Positions 8,697 to 16,700 of a DNA stretch of 37,177 nucleotides are shown here, in pieces. The stretch is from a virus. The stretch's first letter is position 1. The number at the start of each line of letters is the position of its first letter. The position numbers and the translations under genes were made by a program. Under the pieces are notes generated by a model. The model was given only the letters and a program-made list of their open reading frames with translations. It was not told where the DNA came from and ran no database searches. Location: the IMG/VR virus record IMGVR_UViG_3300021376_000154, positions 1 through 37,177 of that record. The stretch is one strand, 5' to 3'.

Positions 8697-10126
8697 TAGA
8701 ATCTATCTCCCATGTTTCCATATTCTCCAAATGGATTTGATTGTTGGAAATCAATAATTAAATCTCCTGCATCTTCAAGTTCTTCATTTTGACTGAATAT
8801 ATCTATAAACTCATCATCTAAGTCGTGTGAAGTATTAATTGCAGAAATAACATAAGATCCTGTAAATCCAATTCCAGGATACTTCAATGTGCTTGCAGAT
8901 CCAACAATAACTTCTCCGATTTGGAAGTTGCCTGTGACATTTGATACATAAAGAATCTTTGTATCGAAATCCCAATTCTTGACAAGAGCTGTAACAGAAC
9001 TTGCAGCTCCAGTAACTGTTTCTAGTGGAGTAAAGTTTCCAGTTCCAATTCCTGCAGGATTTCCAATTATAATTGTTGGGGCAACGGTGTAACCAAAACC
9101 TGCATTTGTCAATATAATAGATGTTACAACTCCTGCAGTAATGTATGCATTTGCAGTCGCACTGACTCCCGTTCCAACATTTCCAACAAAAGTGACGGTT
9201 GGGTTAGTTACATATTTCGAACCGCCAGAAGTGACAGTAATAATTCCAACAGAATTTTGTGTGCTGATTCCAGCAGTTACTGCAATTCCTGTTCCACCAC
9301 CCCCAATAAATCTTATAGTTGGTGGTTCACTATATCCATATCCAGGATTTGTAATCAAAACATCGCTTAGATAAAGTTTTCCCGTTTGATTATTTTTGGA
9401 CATGACTGCAGTTGCACTTGCATTTCCGCCAGACGGAGATGTAGTGATTGCTACAATTGGAGTGTTGGTATAGTTTGTTCCACTATTGTTAATGTAGATA
9501 TCTGTAAGTGATCCAGTTCGTAGGGAAGTAATTGCAGTTGCAGTAGATCCAATACCAACTAAAGTGAGTTTGACTGAATATCCACGACTTAAGAAGTTAT
9601 CATCAACTTCTTCTACTCCAGTGTTAATGACTTCATCTTCATATTCAAAGACTTCACATCTCAACTCATAAACATAAACTTTATTGAGTTGATAAAACTC
9701 AACTTCATGTTCCACAAATTTAATTTCATAGATTGTATCTGTAAGTGGAAAATAAAGTAAATCTCCTTCACAAGGCCTTGTTGATAAGACAACATCATCA
9801 TCTCCGACTAAAAATGGAGATATAAAATCTTCATATCTTTCTTTAGATATAATTAAATTTAGTTCGTCTTTTGATTGAACTCCAAACTTGGTTAGTATAT
9901 CTCCAGCACCACCAAAACCTTGATAATTTGCAACATAGGCTTCAAGTGCAAAATTATCATCAAATCTTGCAAGGATATTTTCTCGAACGATATCTTTACG
10001 TGAGATATATTGTCTTGGCATGTAGATGATCTCAACACCATACATTCTCAGTTGTTCATTGATTAACTGTTGAACTAGGTTCTGTTCTGACTTGCTTCCT
10101 TGAAGGAAAAACGGATTGAGTGCCAT
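8696..10126 (-). CDS. 14: Neck protein gp14 with repeat insertion
   Basis: This 476-aa protein is nearly twice the length of T4 gp14 (256 aa). Residues 1-175 are standard gp14: NPFFLQGSKSEQNLVQQLIN at the start, GVEIIYMPRQYI (residues 30-41), YQGFGGAGDILTKFG (residues 69-83), and the STRPCEGDLLYFP block. The last ~55 residues (DDEFIDIFSQNEELEDAGDL) are also typical. In between, residues about 180-418 hold at least four GGxxY beta repeats that T4 gp14 lacks. gp14 works with gp13 at the head-tail connection. The insertion should project outward from the neck. The stop overlaps the gp15 start by one base. Confidence 0.93.
   Translation of the reverse strand: MALNPFFLQGSKSEQNLVQQLINEQLRMYGVEIIYMPRQYISRKDIVRENILARFDDNFALEAYVANYQGFGGAGDILTKFGVQSKDELNLIISKERYEDFISPFLVGDDDVVLSTRPCEGDLLYFPLTDTIYEIKFVEHEVEFYQLNKVYVYELRCEVFEYEDEVINTGVEEVDDNFLSRGYSVKLTLVGIGSTATAITSLRTGSLTDIYINNSGTNYTNTPIVAITTSPSGGNASATAVMSKNNQTGKLYLSDVLITNPGYGYSEPPTIRFIGGGGTGIAVTAGISTQNSVGIITVTSGGSKYVTNPTVTFVGNVGTGVSATANAYITAGVVTSIILTNAGFGYTVAPTIIIGNPAGIGTGNFTPLETVTGAASSVTALVKNWDFDTKILYVSNVTGNFQIGEVIVGSASTLKYPGIGFTGSYVISAINTSHDLDDEFIDIFSQNEELEDAGDLIIDFQQSNPFGEYGNMGDRF
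8870..9590 (-). repeat. GGxGY beta-repeat array inserted in gp14
   Basis: Four units in a row: INNSGTNYTNTPIVAITTSP, ITNPGYGYSEPPTIRFIGGG, VTSGGSKYVTNPTVTFVG and LTNAGFGYTVAPTIIIGNPA. Each reads (I/V/L)-T/N-x-x-G-x-x-Y-x-x-x-P-x-(I/V), followed by a Gly-rich turn and an Ala-Thr-Ala strand. Units repeat every ~45 residues. The same unit recurs in gp8 and in all three giant proteins of the window. Confidence 0.78.
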
Positions 10127-10129
10127 AGA

Positions 10130-10969
10130 TTAACCAATCATATCCAATGGTAGAGTTTCAAATTCGGTGCTCATTCTTTGTCTGATTTCTTCAAGTTCAC
10201 GAACAGCATCATCATAAATTTGTCTTCCATTTAACTCAACACCACCTGGAAGTTTGACTCCTTGAAATTTAATTAAATTTTGCCCCCATTGTTTTTTGAT
10301 GAGTGCAGTTAGATATAACTTAATAAAGTAATCATTATATATTTTTGGGAAATCATTTGGATCTAAAATGCGATAACATTCTATGATTATATACTCATCA
10401 ACTCTGGCATTCGTCCAGTTCATATCAATATATAATCTTCCTTGTCTTTTATTGAAACGAATGGCTTTATCTGGGCTTAAAATCCAGTTGATTGTTTCAA
10501 GATAACTTTTTGTCATTGAATATTGTAAGAGTTCAATGGAAGTAAAGTTATAAACGTCATTTAAGAAAATTTGATATGCAACGTTAAACATACCAACGGA
10601 TAAACTACTTGTATCTAATTTGAAGATGCCATTAACTCCAATGACACTATCTGGAATTTGAAGAAAACTTCCATCCTCTTCAAATTGGAATGTGGTTGAT
10701 AGTCCTACTGTCGATGTGCCAGTGCTTGTAATAATGCCAACAGGATTATCAATTGATCTTCCTTGAGCTCTATCTACTTCTTCTTGAGTAATTTTGTGCT
10801 TTAGATATACTTTTTCAACACCATCAAAGTGTCTTTCATTGAAATACTGCAGAGCGTCATCTACTAGATCGTCAATCTGATCGTCTTCTACGTTGATTTC
10901 TAATACTGGAGCTCCGAGTCTCCTTAGACAATAATCAATGAGCCCTTGTCTAGAGGATGGTTTTGCCAT
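10130..10969 (-). CDS. 13: Neck protein gp13
   Basis: This 279-aa protein is of gp13 type (T4 309 aa). The N-terminal SRQGLIDYCLRRLGAPVLEI stretch (residues 6-25) and DDQIDDLVDDALQYFNERHF (residues 29-48) are the hallmark of the family. Together with gp14, gp13 forms the neck that closes the packaged head and receives the tail. The C-terminal part has GVKLPGGVELNGRQIYDDAV at about residues 240-260, also conserved. Gene order gp13-gp14-gp15-gp16 is as in T4, with 3 nt between gp13 and gp14. The start at 10969 follows a late promoter-like element. Confidence 0.95.
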   Translation of the reverse strand: MAKPSSRQGLIDYCLRRLGAPVLEINVEDDQIDDLVDDALQYFNERHFDGVEKVYLKHKITQEEVDRAQGRSIDNPVGIITSTGTSTVGLSTTFQFEEDGSFLQIPDSVIGVNGIFKLDTSSLSVGMFNVAYQIFLNDVYNFTSIELLQYSMTKSYLETINWILSPDKAIRFNKRQGRLYIDMNWTNARVDEYIIIECYRILDPNDFPKIYNDYFIKLYLTALIKKQWGQNLIKFQGVKLPGGVELNGRQIYDDAVRELEEIRQRMSTEFETLPLDMIG

Positions 10970-10987
10970 TATTGATACTTTTTTCTA

Positions 10988-10995
10988 TATTTATG
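10988..10995 (-). promoter_or_regulatory. Late promoter-like element before gp13
   Basis: CATAAATA on the minus strand, with the following bases giving CATAAATATAG. It overlaps the stop codon of the 61-aa gene and lies 18 nt before the gp13 ATG at 10969. It differs from TATAAATA only at the first base. It probably starts the gp13-gp14-gp15-gp16 unit. Confidence 0.6.
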
Positions 10996-11176
10996 AAAAA
11001 TCTTCAGTTTTCTTTCTCGATCTTGATGCCTTGAGTGACTCTACTTCTTGAGTCAAAGAAGATACCTTTTGAGAAAGACTAATAACTCTTGTTTCTAGTG
11101 CAATTGATTGTGTAATGGATTCATTCAATCTTTTTTGATAAACTGAAATGAATGTATTGAAATCGATGTCATCCAT
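10991..11176 (-). CDS. Small coiled-coil protein, function unknown
   Basis: I place the start at 11176 (MDDIDFNTFISVYQKRL), giving 61 aa. A GGAG ribosome site at 11183-11186 stands 6 nt before this ATG. The longer frame from 11218 would begin inside the terminator hairpin and adds 14 residues with no ribosome site. Residues about 20-46 (LETRVISLSQKVSSLTQEVE) form a clear leucine heptad pattern. The C-terminus is basic then acidic (SRSRKKTEDFS). It sits between the fibre gene and gp13. A role in neck or fibre assembly is possible but not shown. No promoter is visible between the terminator and this gene, so it may be expressed by readthrough. Confidence 0.75.
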   Translation of the reverse strand: MDDIDFNTFISVYQKRLNESITQSIALETRVISLSQKVSSLTQEVESLKASRSRKKTEDFS

Positions 11177-11186
11177 AATTTTCTCC

Positions 11187-11213
11187 AAAAAATTAGGGGA
11201 GGTTTCCCTCCCC
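11187..11213 (-). terminator. Rho-independent terminator or attenuator after the 505-aa fibre gene
   Basis: The minus strand reads GGGGAGG-GAAA-CCTCCCC, a perfect 7-bp GC-rich stem with a GNRA tetraloop, followed by TAATTTTTT. It begins 9 nt after the fibre gene's stop codon. It is the only strong terminator-like hairpin found in the window. It directly precedes the ribosome site of the 61-aa gene, so any transcript of that gene from the fibre promoter must read through it. Confidence 0.8.
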
Positions 11214-11222
11214 ATCAATTAT

Positions 11223-12740
11223 TTAGAATGTGCCCCCATCTACAATTATATTTTGTAGATGTCTTCCAGTAACTCCACCAATTGTTGCATAAGAAACTAC
11301 AGCTTCTCCAGAACCAGCAGTGTCAGTAATATATAAACCTTTAAATTCAACATCTGCATAATATCCAGAATCAACTGTCAATACACCAGCAGCTTCTCCA
11401 ACTCTTGAAGCGAGAACAATTCTTGATGCTGAGTCATCCCAATAAACTGCACCTAATCGTGCTGCATTATCATAATAATGGAGAAGTAAACCAACATCTT
11501 TATTGACATCTGATCCTGGAGCGGATCCATCGACTTTTGCAAGTTCAATTAAGTTATCTTCAACCGTTAATGTAGTTGTATTAACTTGTGTTGTAGATCC
11601 GTCAACAGTTAAGTTAGCAACTGTTAAAGTATTTGTTGATGGATTATAGTAAATTGAAGAGTCTGTAAAAACTGTCTCTGGAGTAGCAGTTGCATTGTGA
11701 CTATCAACAAATGTTAGGTAGTATGATGCAGCATTATCGCCAGCAGTAACTGTTTCTACTTGTTTTGCAGTTGATGCAATACCAGTGATTGATCCGCCAC
11801 CACCATCAAAAATTATACTTCCAACAGTTAATGTGTTTGATGATGGGTTGTAATGGATGCCAGAATCAGTGTGGACAGATTCTCCAGTAGCAGATCCATT
11901 ATCACTATCTACAAATGTTAGAAAGAATGTTGCGTTTGTAGAATTTTGAACTGTTTGGACTTGAGTTGCTGCACCAGAAAAGGTAGTTGCAGTTACAATT
12001 CCTGAGAAGCTAGCGTTTCTCCATCTCTTACTAACGGATGCATCACCAATATCAAATGTAGCATCAGTATTTGGTAAAATACTTGAGTTTACATCAGCAT
12101 TAAATACTACATTATCGGTATTAGCATCACCAAGAGTGATTGTACCACCCTCAAAGGTTACTGCACCAACAAAGGTGGAGATACCAGTTACCTTTAAGTT
12201 ACCGCCAACATTTAAACTTTTCTCAATACCTACACCACCTTCAATAACTAAAGCCCCATTATCTTTTGTTGTTGAGTCTGTGGTATTACTAATCGTAGTA
12301 ATACCAGAAATATCTACATCACTATTGATATCAACTAATGTAGTATTAAATGTAGCAATACCAGTAAAAATTGGATTAGCAGATCCACTTCCCCAACTTA
12401 AATTACCACTTCCATCATTAGTTAATACAGAAGATGCAGAACCATTAGCTGCTGGAAAATAATACGTTACAGCAGCACCTACAGACGCTGGTGATGCTAA
12501 GGTAATAAAATGAGTACCGTTACTAGTACCTTCTACAAGATTTACACCACTACCTGCAGACGAGGTTTCTTTAGTCCAATATCTAGCGCTACCAAAATAC
12601 TTATTAGTTGAACTGTTTCCATCTACACCAATATAAAAATTGTATTCATCAGTAATAAAGGCTGGTTCCCCAGTATTCAAACCTACGGCAGAAAAAGCAC
12701 TTTGCGTGCCTCTTTTAAATCTAATTGTTGGATTAGCCAT
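11223..12740 (-). CDS. Tail fibre-like protein with Mtd-like N-terminus
   Basis: This 505-aa protein opens with TIRFKRGTQSAFSAVGLNTG and EPAFITDEYNFYIGVDG (residues 4-42). This matches the small N-terminal attachment domain of the major tropism determinant type that begins many phage fibres. The middle has repeated shaft-like units: an internal duplication at residues about 257-385, and STFVGAVTFEG-type beta strands. The C-terminus (TTLTVEDNLIELAKVDGSAP, then AVYWDDSASRIVLAS) is of the type found in marine T4-like fibre proteins and ends in VDGGTF. It is probably a trimeric fibre on the tail or neck, taking the place of T4 gp12 or wac. The gene has a near-consensus late promoter and is followed by a strong hairpin. 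No receptor-binding tip or peptidase is recognisable. Confidence 0.83.
   Translation of the reverse strand: MANPTIRFKRGTQSAFSAVGLNTGEPAFITDEYNFYIGVDGNSSTNKYFGSARYWTKETSSAGSGVNLVEGTSNGTHFITLASPASVGAAVTYYFPAANGSASSVLTNDGSGNLSWGSGSANPIFTGIATFNTTLVDINSDVDISGITTISNTTDSTTKDNGALVIEGGVGIEKSLNVGGNLKVTGISTFVGAVTFEGGTITLGDANTDNVVFNADVNSSILPNTDATFDIGDASVSKRWRNASFSGIVTATTFSGAATQVQTVQNSTNATFFLTFVDSDNGSATGESVHTDSGIHYNPSSNTLTVGSIIFDGGGGSITGIASTAKQVETVTAGDNAASYYLTFVDSHNATATPETVFTDSSIYYNPSTNTLTVANLTVDGSTTQVNTTTLTVEDNLIELAKVDGSAPGSDVNKDVGLLLHYYDNAARLGAVYWDDSASRIVLASRVGEAAGVLTVDSGYYADVEFKGLYITDTAGSGEAVVSYATIGGVTGRHLQNIIVDGGTF
11590..11969 (-). repeat. Tandem duplication within the 505-aa fibre protein
   Basis: Two consecutive units of about 60-66 residues share the pattern QVxTVxxxxNAxxxLTFVDS, then ATxExVxTDSxIxYNPSxNTLTV. 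The first copy spans 11770-11969 and the second 11590-11769. DNA similarity is visible too (both contain acaaatgttagg-like and ggatt(g/a)ta(a/g)t segments). This is typical of a fibre shaft growing by duplication. Confidence 0.75.
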
Positions 12741-12773
12741 GCCCTATCCTACTTTAGTTACTTTATCTTTTAC

Positions 12774-12781
12774 TATTTATT
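12774..12781 (-). promoter_or_regulatory. Late promoter-like element before the 505-aa fibre gene
   Basis: AATAAATA on the minus strand differs from the T4 late consensus only at the first base. It is located between the stop of the 109-aa gene and the ATG at 12740, 33 nt upstream. The start codon is preceded by a purine-rich ribosome site (AGGATAGGGC). Confidence 0.55.
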
Positions 12782-12786
12782 GTTTT

Positions 12787-13116
12787 TTAAAAATTACCAC
12801 CATCAAAATCTATATTTTGTCCTCTATTAAGGTCAGTATCTAAAACATTAATGAAATCATCAGGAATTCCACCAGAAACTGCATCTTGTAAAATTTGATC
12901 TGGATCTACAAATTTAAATTTTTGATCTGTAGAGTTATATTGTAAAACATAATTATCTTGCAATCCTGTACCATCTACATCATTCAATCCAAGTAAAGAT
13001 GAAACTAAAACAAGTTCACTATTCGCTGCTATTTGTGATGAAATTACTTTAGATGTTTGTGAAGGCCCAACTGTAACTTTTAAAATATTTGTGGGTTGAA
13101 TTTTAATGTTTGTCAT
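12787..13116 (-). CDS. Small fibre-like structural protein
   Basis: This 109-aa protein has a fibre-type central segment (LLGLNDVDGTGLQDNYVLQY, then NSTDQKFKFVDPDQIL, residues about 44-84). This is the 'LxDVDxxGxxxxxVLxYNxxxxKFxFVD' style common in trimeric phage fibre shafts. It ends in FDGGNF, almost the same as the VDGGTF end of the 505-aa fibre protein downstream. The start overlaps the stop of the 111-aa gene (ATGA), indicating translational coupling. It is likely a minor fibre or adaptor protein working with its neighbours. No catalytic motif is visible. Confidence 0.78.
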   Translation of the reverse strand: MTNIKIQPTNILKVTVGPSQTSKVISSQIAANSELVLVSSLLGLNDVDGTGLQDNYVLQYNSTDQKFKFVDPDQILQDAVSGGIPDDFINVLDTDLNRGQNIDFDGGNF

Positions 13117-13448
13117 TGGGTACTAACTCCTGCAGTTACTAATGCCATTCCTTCTACTATTCTAATTTTGACACCATTAGAACCAGTTAATAAAACATCA
13201 TAAACATATCTTCCTGGTTTTAATGAAGATGTCTTTCCTGAAGTGAGTCCAATCGAAACTGAACCAGTAGAACTAACAATACTTACAGTAAAACTAGTTT
13301 TTGATGAACTTGCCGGATGTTTAGCTAAAGTAGCTGTGCCAGTATATCCTGCAAGATTCAAAACGGTATTGTTTGAATCTTCTACAAAATAAGTGTTAGT
13401 AAAACTAGCACCTTGTTCAATTACAATATTGGATACTCTTGCTGGCAT
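13113..13448 (-). CDS. Small beta-rich structural protein (fibre/whisker cluster)
   Basis: This 111-aa protein is predicted to be nearly all beta strands: RVSNIVIEQGASFTNTYFVE, NLAGYTGTATLAKHPASSS, and a GRYVYDVLLTGSNGVKIRIV segment near the C-terminus. The layout resembles small immunoglobulin-like or BppU-N-like domains that sit at the base of phage fibres, but the family is not certain. The gene has its own late promoter and overlaps the next gene by 4 nt (ATGA), so the two products are probably made in fixed ratio and may interact. It lies in the position of T4 wac and the short tail fibre genes. A virion role is likely; a precise one cannot be given. Confidence 0.78.
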   Translation of the reverse strand: MPARVSNIVIEQGASFTNTYFVEDSNNTVLNLAGYTGTATLAKHPASSSKTSFTVSIVSSTGSVSIGLTSGKTSSLKPGRYVYDVLLTGSNGVKIRIVEGMALVTAGVSTQ

Positions 13449-13471
13449 TACCCTAAGGGATCATTTATTAT

Positions 13472-13479
13472 TATTTATA
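13472..13479 (-). promoter_or_regulatory. T4-type late promoter before the 111-aa gene
   Basis: The minus strand reads CTATAAATAA, a perfect TATAAATA that overlaps the TAA stop of the preceding 75-aa gene. It is 23 nt before the next ATG. An AGGG Shine-Dalgarno-like run lies within the palindrome CCCTTAGGG, 2 nt before that ATG. Confidence 0.72.
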
Positions 13480-13702
13480 GTTTATCCAGAATCTTAGTCA
13501 TTAGTGACTTTATTTCGGAAAGTTCTGTGTTAATATTTTCAATTTGAGTTTCAACTTCATTCATTCGATTTAACTCATCGAGTTTTCTTTGTCTATCAAA
13601 AAGATAACTTTTATAGGCTTCTTTATTATTGTTTATGATAGCTTGACTGGACTTATCTCTGACAAGTCCAGGATGCCCATCAACCTTTACATACTCTGAC
13701 AT
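13475..13702 (-). CDS. Small coiled-coil protein, conserved type, function unknown
   Basis: This 75-aa protein starts 9 nt after the DUF4815 gene. The N-terminal half (YVKVDGHPGLVRDKSSQAII) is polar. The C-terminal half is a heptad-like helix (MNEVETQIENINTELSEIKSL) that should form a coiled coil. Small proteins with a similar 'xLVRDxxxxAIxNxN' opening are, from memory, common next to structural genes of marine T4-like phages, but I know no function. Its stop codon lies within the late promoter of the next gene. It could be a minor virion protein or an assembly factor. Confidence 0.78.
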   Translation of the reverse strand: MSEYVKVDGHPGLVRDKSSQAIINNNKEAYKSYLFDRQRKLDELNRMNEVETQIENINTELSEIKSLMTKILDKL

Positions 13703-13711
13703 AATATTCTA

Positions 13712-16700
13712 TTAGAATAGTGCTAGAATTCTTAGATCTTTAATAAACGGAACGACTGCCTGATTATTGGAGATCATTACAATCTTGACTTGGAATGCGC
13801 TAAATTCTGGAAGATCAACTACAGTGTAAGTATAATCATCATAATCTTTTAAGAGTGCTGTAGCTGCTGAAGCAGTACCCAAATCTTTATCAGATCTTCC
13901 ATCTCCATTGAATCCTCTAAAGAGTTGATATTTACTTGGAACATCAGATCTGAACACTTTGTAGTATACTCTGAAGTTTGTTCCAGTTGGCCTAAATCCA
14001 GCAAATTGAACTTTCAATGAAGTAGCAGAAGTTTCCAGTCTTACAACTTTTGTGAGATAAACACAATCATGTTTATCGTCATTGATACTCTTTACTTTAT
14101 ATCCTCTTAGATATAATTCAGAATCATCATTATATGGACTATTGATTCTATTTGTTGTAGTAATTGCAAACATTCTATCAAGATCAATTACTGGAGACAC
14201 GTCAGTATCATTAGTGTTAAATACGGTTTCAATATTTAAAGATCTTCTTCCAGGAACATCAGTTAAGAAAGTATTTTCATTAACTATTGATGTAATTATT
14301 CTTGGAGTATTATAAGTATTAATTGCATTTAAAGTGATTGCATCAAACCCTTGATCAACAAATGAAACTTGTTTTTTTGTTCCGACAGATGTTGCAGTAA
14401 AAGTTCTCGCTCTTGCTGCAATACTTGTCTTTGGAGGTTGGAAAGTTTCTACAATTGGAGTTAGAGTTTCATATTGAATATTTTTACTCGCTCTAACATT
14501 TTTACCACCGTCAAATTTTGCATCTCGGATAAACAATGGCCCTAAAGAAGAACCTGCAGTTCTATTGGATTTATTTATTCCAGAATTTCTATTTATTTTC
14601 AGATAATAACTATCTAAAGTTATATCTGCTTTTTCATTATCATCTTCTCCAACATCAACATTTGCAAAATCATGAGTTGTATTAATTCTGAACAAACTTA
14701 CACCAGCAATTTCATATTTTCTAATCCTCTTACCTACAGCGTGTTCATCAACTGGAGTGTTGTTATTGAACCCGTCTTTTACTCCTCTCTCAACAATTGT
14801 AAGAGTATTTGTTGATGAGTTACATTCAGTGTACTTAATAATCTCGTTACCAACTTTAAAGTATCCTGGGTTTGTGCTAGAAACTCCAACATTTTCAAAC
14901 GTAGTAAATATGCTAACATTTTCAACATAGACTGGATTTAAAGACTCGTCTGCAATCTTTTGAGTCAATTTAACTGCAGAGCCATCACTTGATACATGAT
15001 TTAGTTCAACTTTGTTATTTCTGGAATGCATTCCATGATTGGGTTGATACACCTTAAAGAATACACCTTGTCTAATTCTTTCAGTTTCATCATCTGGATC
15101 TGAAGACATTCCATTTGTAGTTCCAAATCCAACAGTGCTTCCATCAGAATAAACTACTTTGAGGTAATCATTTTGACTAAAGTTACCTTGAATATCTTCA
15201 ACAACCATTGCATTGATTGCAGAAACAATTCCAACAGTAAATGTTACATTGTCACTCACACCAATATTTGCTAATACAACGTCTCCAGCATTGTAAGATG
15301 TTCCTCCAGAAGATACATTTACTCCAGTTACTGTTCCATCAGTTACTGTAATATCCCCAACAAGTCCCTTGCCCAATTTACTTAGAGGTAGTCCTCTCTC
15401 ATAATCTGGAATAGAAACAAAAGATACACTTGTATAAGTTGCAACTCCAGACACTGGCGTTAATCCAATACCAGCATTGTTGTAAATTAATGAAGTTGTC
15501 CCTACACCGACAGAACCACTAGTAATAACAATTTTTCCAGTAGCACCAGTGTTGTCTTGTTTAATGGAAACTCCAGAAGTCAAAATACCTGCATTTACAA
15601 TTGGTTCTTTAAATTCAAATAAAGATTGTCTAGACAAGAAAAGTAATGGATTTTTCTTCAAAACTACAATTCCATAATTATCATAATCCAATTGAGAATT
15701 ATATAACTTTACAGTTCCTGGTGTTTTGAATTTACAATAATTAAATTTAAATTTCAAGTCTTCATTTGTGCTTGAAGTCCAAGCACCACCGAGTTTTGCT
15801 CGATATAAATTCATAATTAGTGGTTGTTTTGAACCTACAACCTTATTAACTCCAGACTTAGTTACATCATCTTCACCATGTCTAGAAATCCACACATCAT
15901 AAGAATCATCAGATGTACTTAAAACTAAAGCATATTGTTTCCCATTTCCTTCTAAGTAAACTGGGGATTGGAAAGTAAATGTAGTCGCATCTGATGCATT
16001 GTTTGAAACCTTGACTTGACTTGGAATTTTTGTAACTTCAGAGAATGGAACAACTTTCTTTCCAGGTTTGCCTCCACTAAGATATCTAAGGGAGACGGTT
16101 ATTGGAGTTAATGCATCATCATCTTCATCATCATCAGCTTTCTTTTGTTTTGCAGTATCTGCTGGTAATGGTTTTGATTTGAAGAATAATTCAACTGATC
16201 TTAAAAATACTCCGTTCTCTTTATCAATTTTAAAGGTTTGCCCTAAAGGTTCTGGTTGTTTTGTAAGAATTTTTTCAACGTTTCCAGTTAAATCATCCTT
16301 AATATCATCTGATGCAGTGATTGTACCATCAGTAATACTAGTCTTGGAGAAAATTGAACCTCTTATACTAAACACTCCATCAGCATAAGAATCAACTACA
16401 CCTCTAGATTCAAACAAAGCTTCAGCAATTGATTTTACTGCTTTTGTATCAGTGTCTGCATTTTTGCTACTTGTTGAAAGTCTAAAAGATTTGGTTCCTA
16501 CAGTGAATCTTGGATTACCTGACTTTCTTTCATACTTTGGTATGAAGAAAGATCCTATTAATCCACCCATCACATCACTAATAAGTCGAACGTTAGTAAC
16601 TTTACATTTTGCTTTTGAAGACTCTCCATATAAAACCATACCCTTTTCAATCCAGCCACTGAATCTTGTTTCTGAAGCTAATCCTAGAGATCCAGTATCA

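Noticed and set aside
8870-9590. CRISPR array or DNA direct-repeat array, suggested by periodic similar segments
   Set aside because: The periodicity is at protein level within an open frame; the DNA copies are degenerate with no constant repeat and spacers.
11177-11218. Longer start for the coiled-coil gene at 11218 (MMGRETS...)
   Set aside because: The extra codons run through the terminator hairpin and lack a ribosome site. The ATG at 11176 has GGAG at the right distance.
11223-12740. Diversity-generating retroelement, suggested by the Mtd-like N-terminus of the fibre protein
   Set aside because: No reverse transcriptase, no template/variable repeat pair and no C-type lectin C-terminus are visible. 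The Mtd-like N-terminal domain is common on fibres without such a system.
14570-14600. TATTTATT words (late-promoter-like on the minus strand) inside the DUF4815 gene, and similarly near 21420 in gp8
   Set aside because: They lie deep within coding sequence, are imperfect, and are expected by chance in AT-rich codons; no downstream start depends on them.
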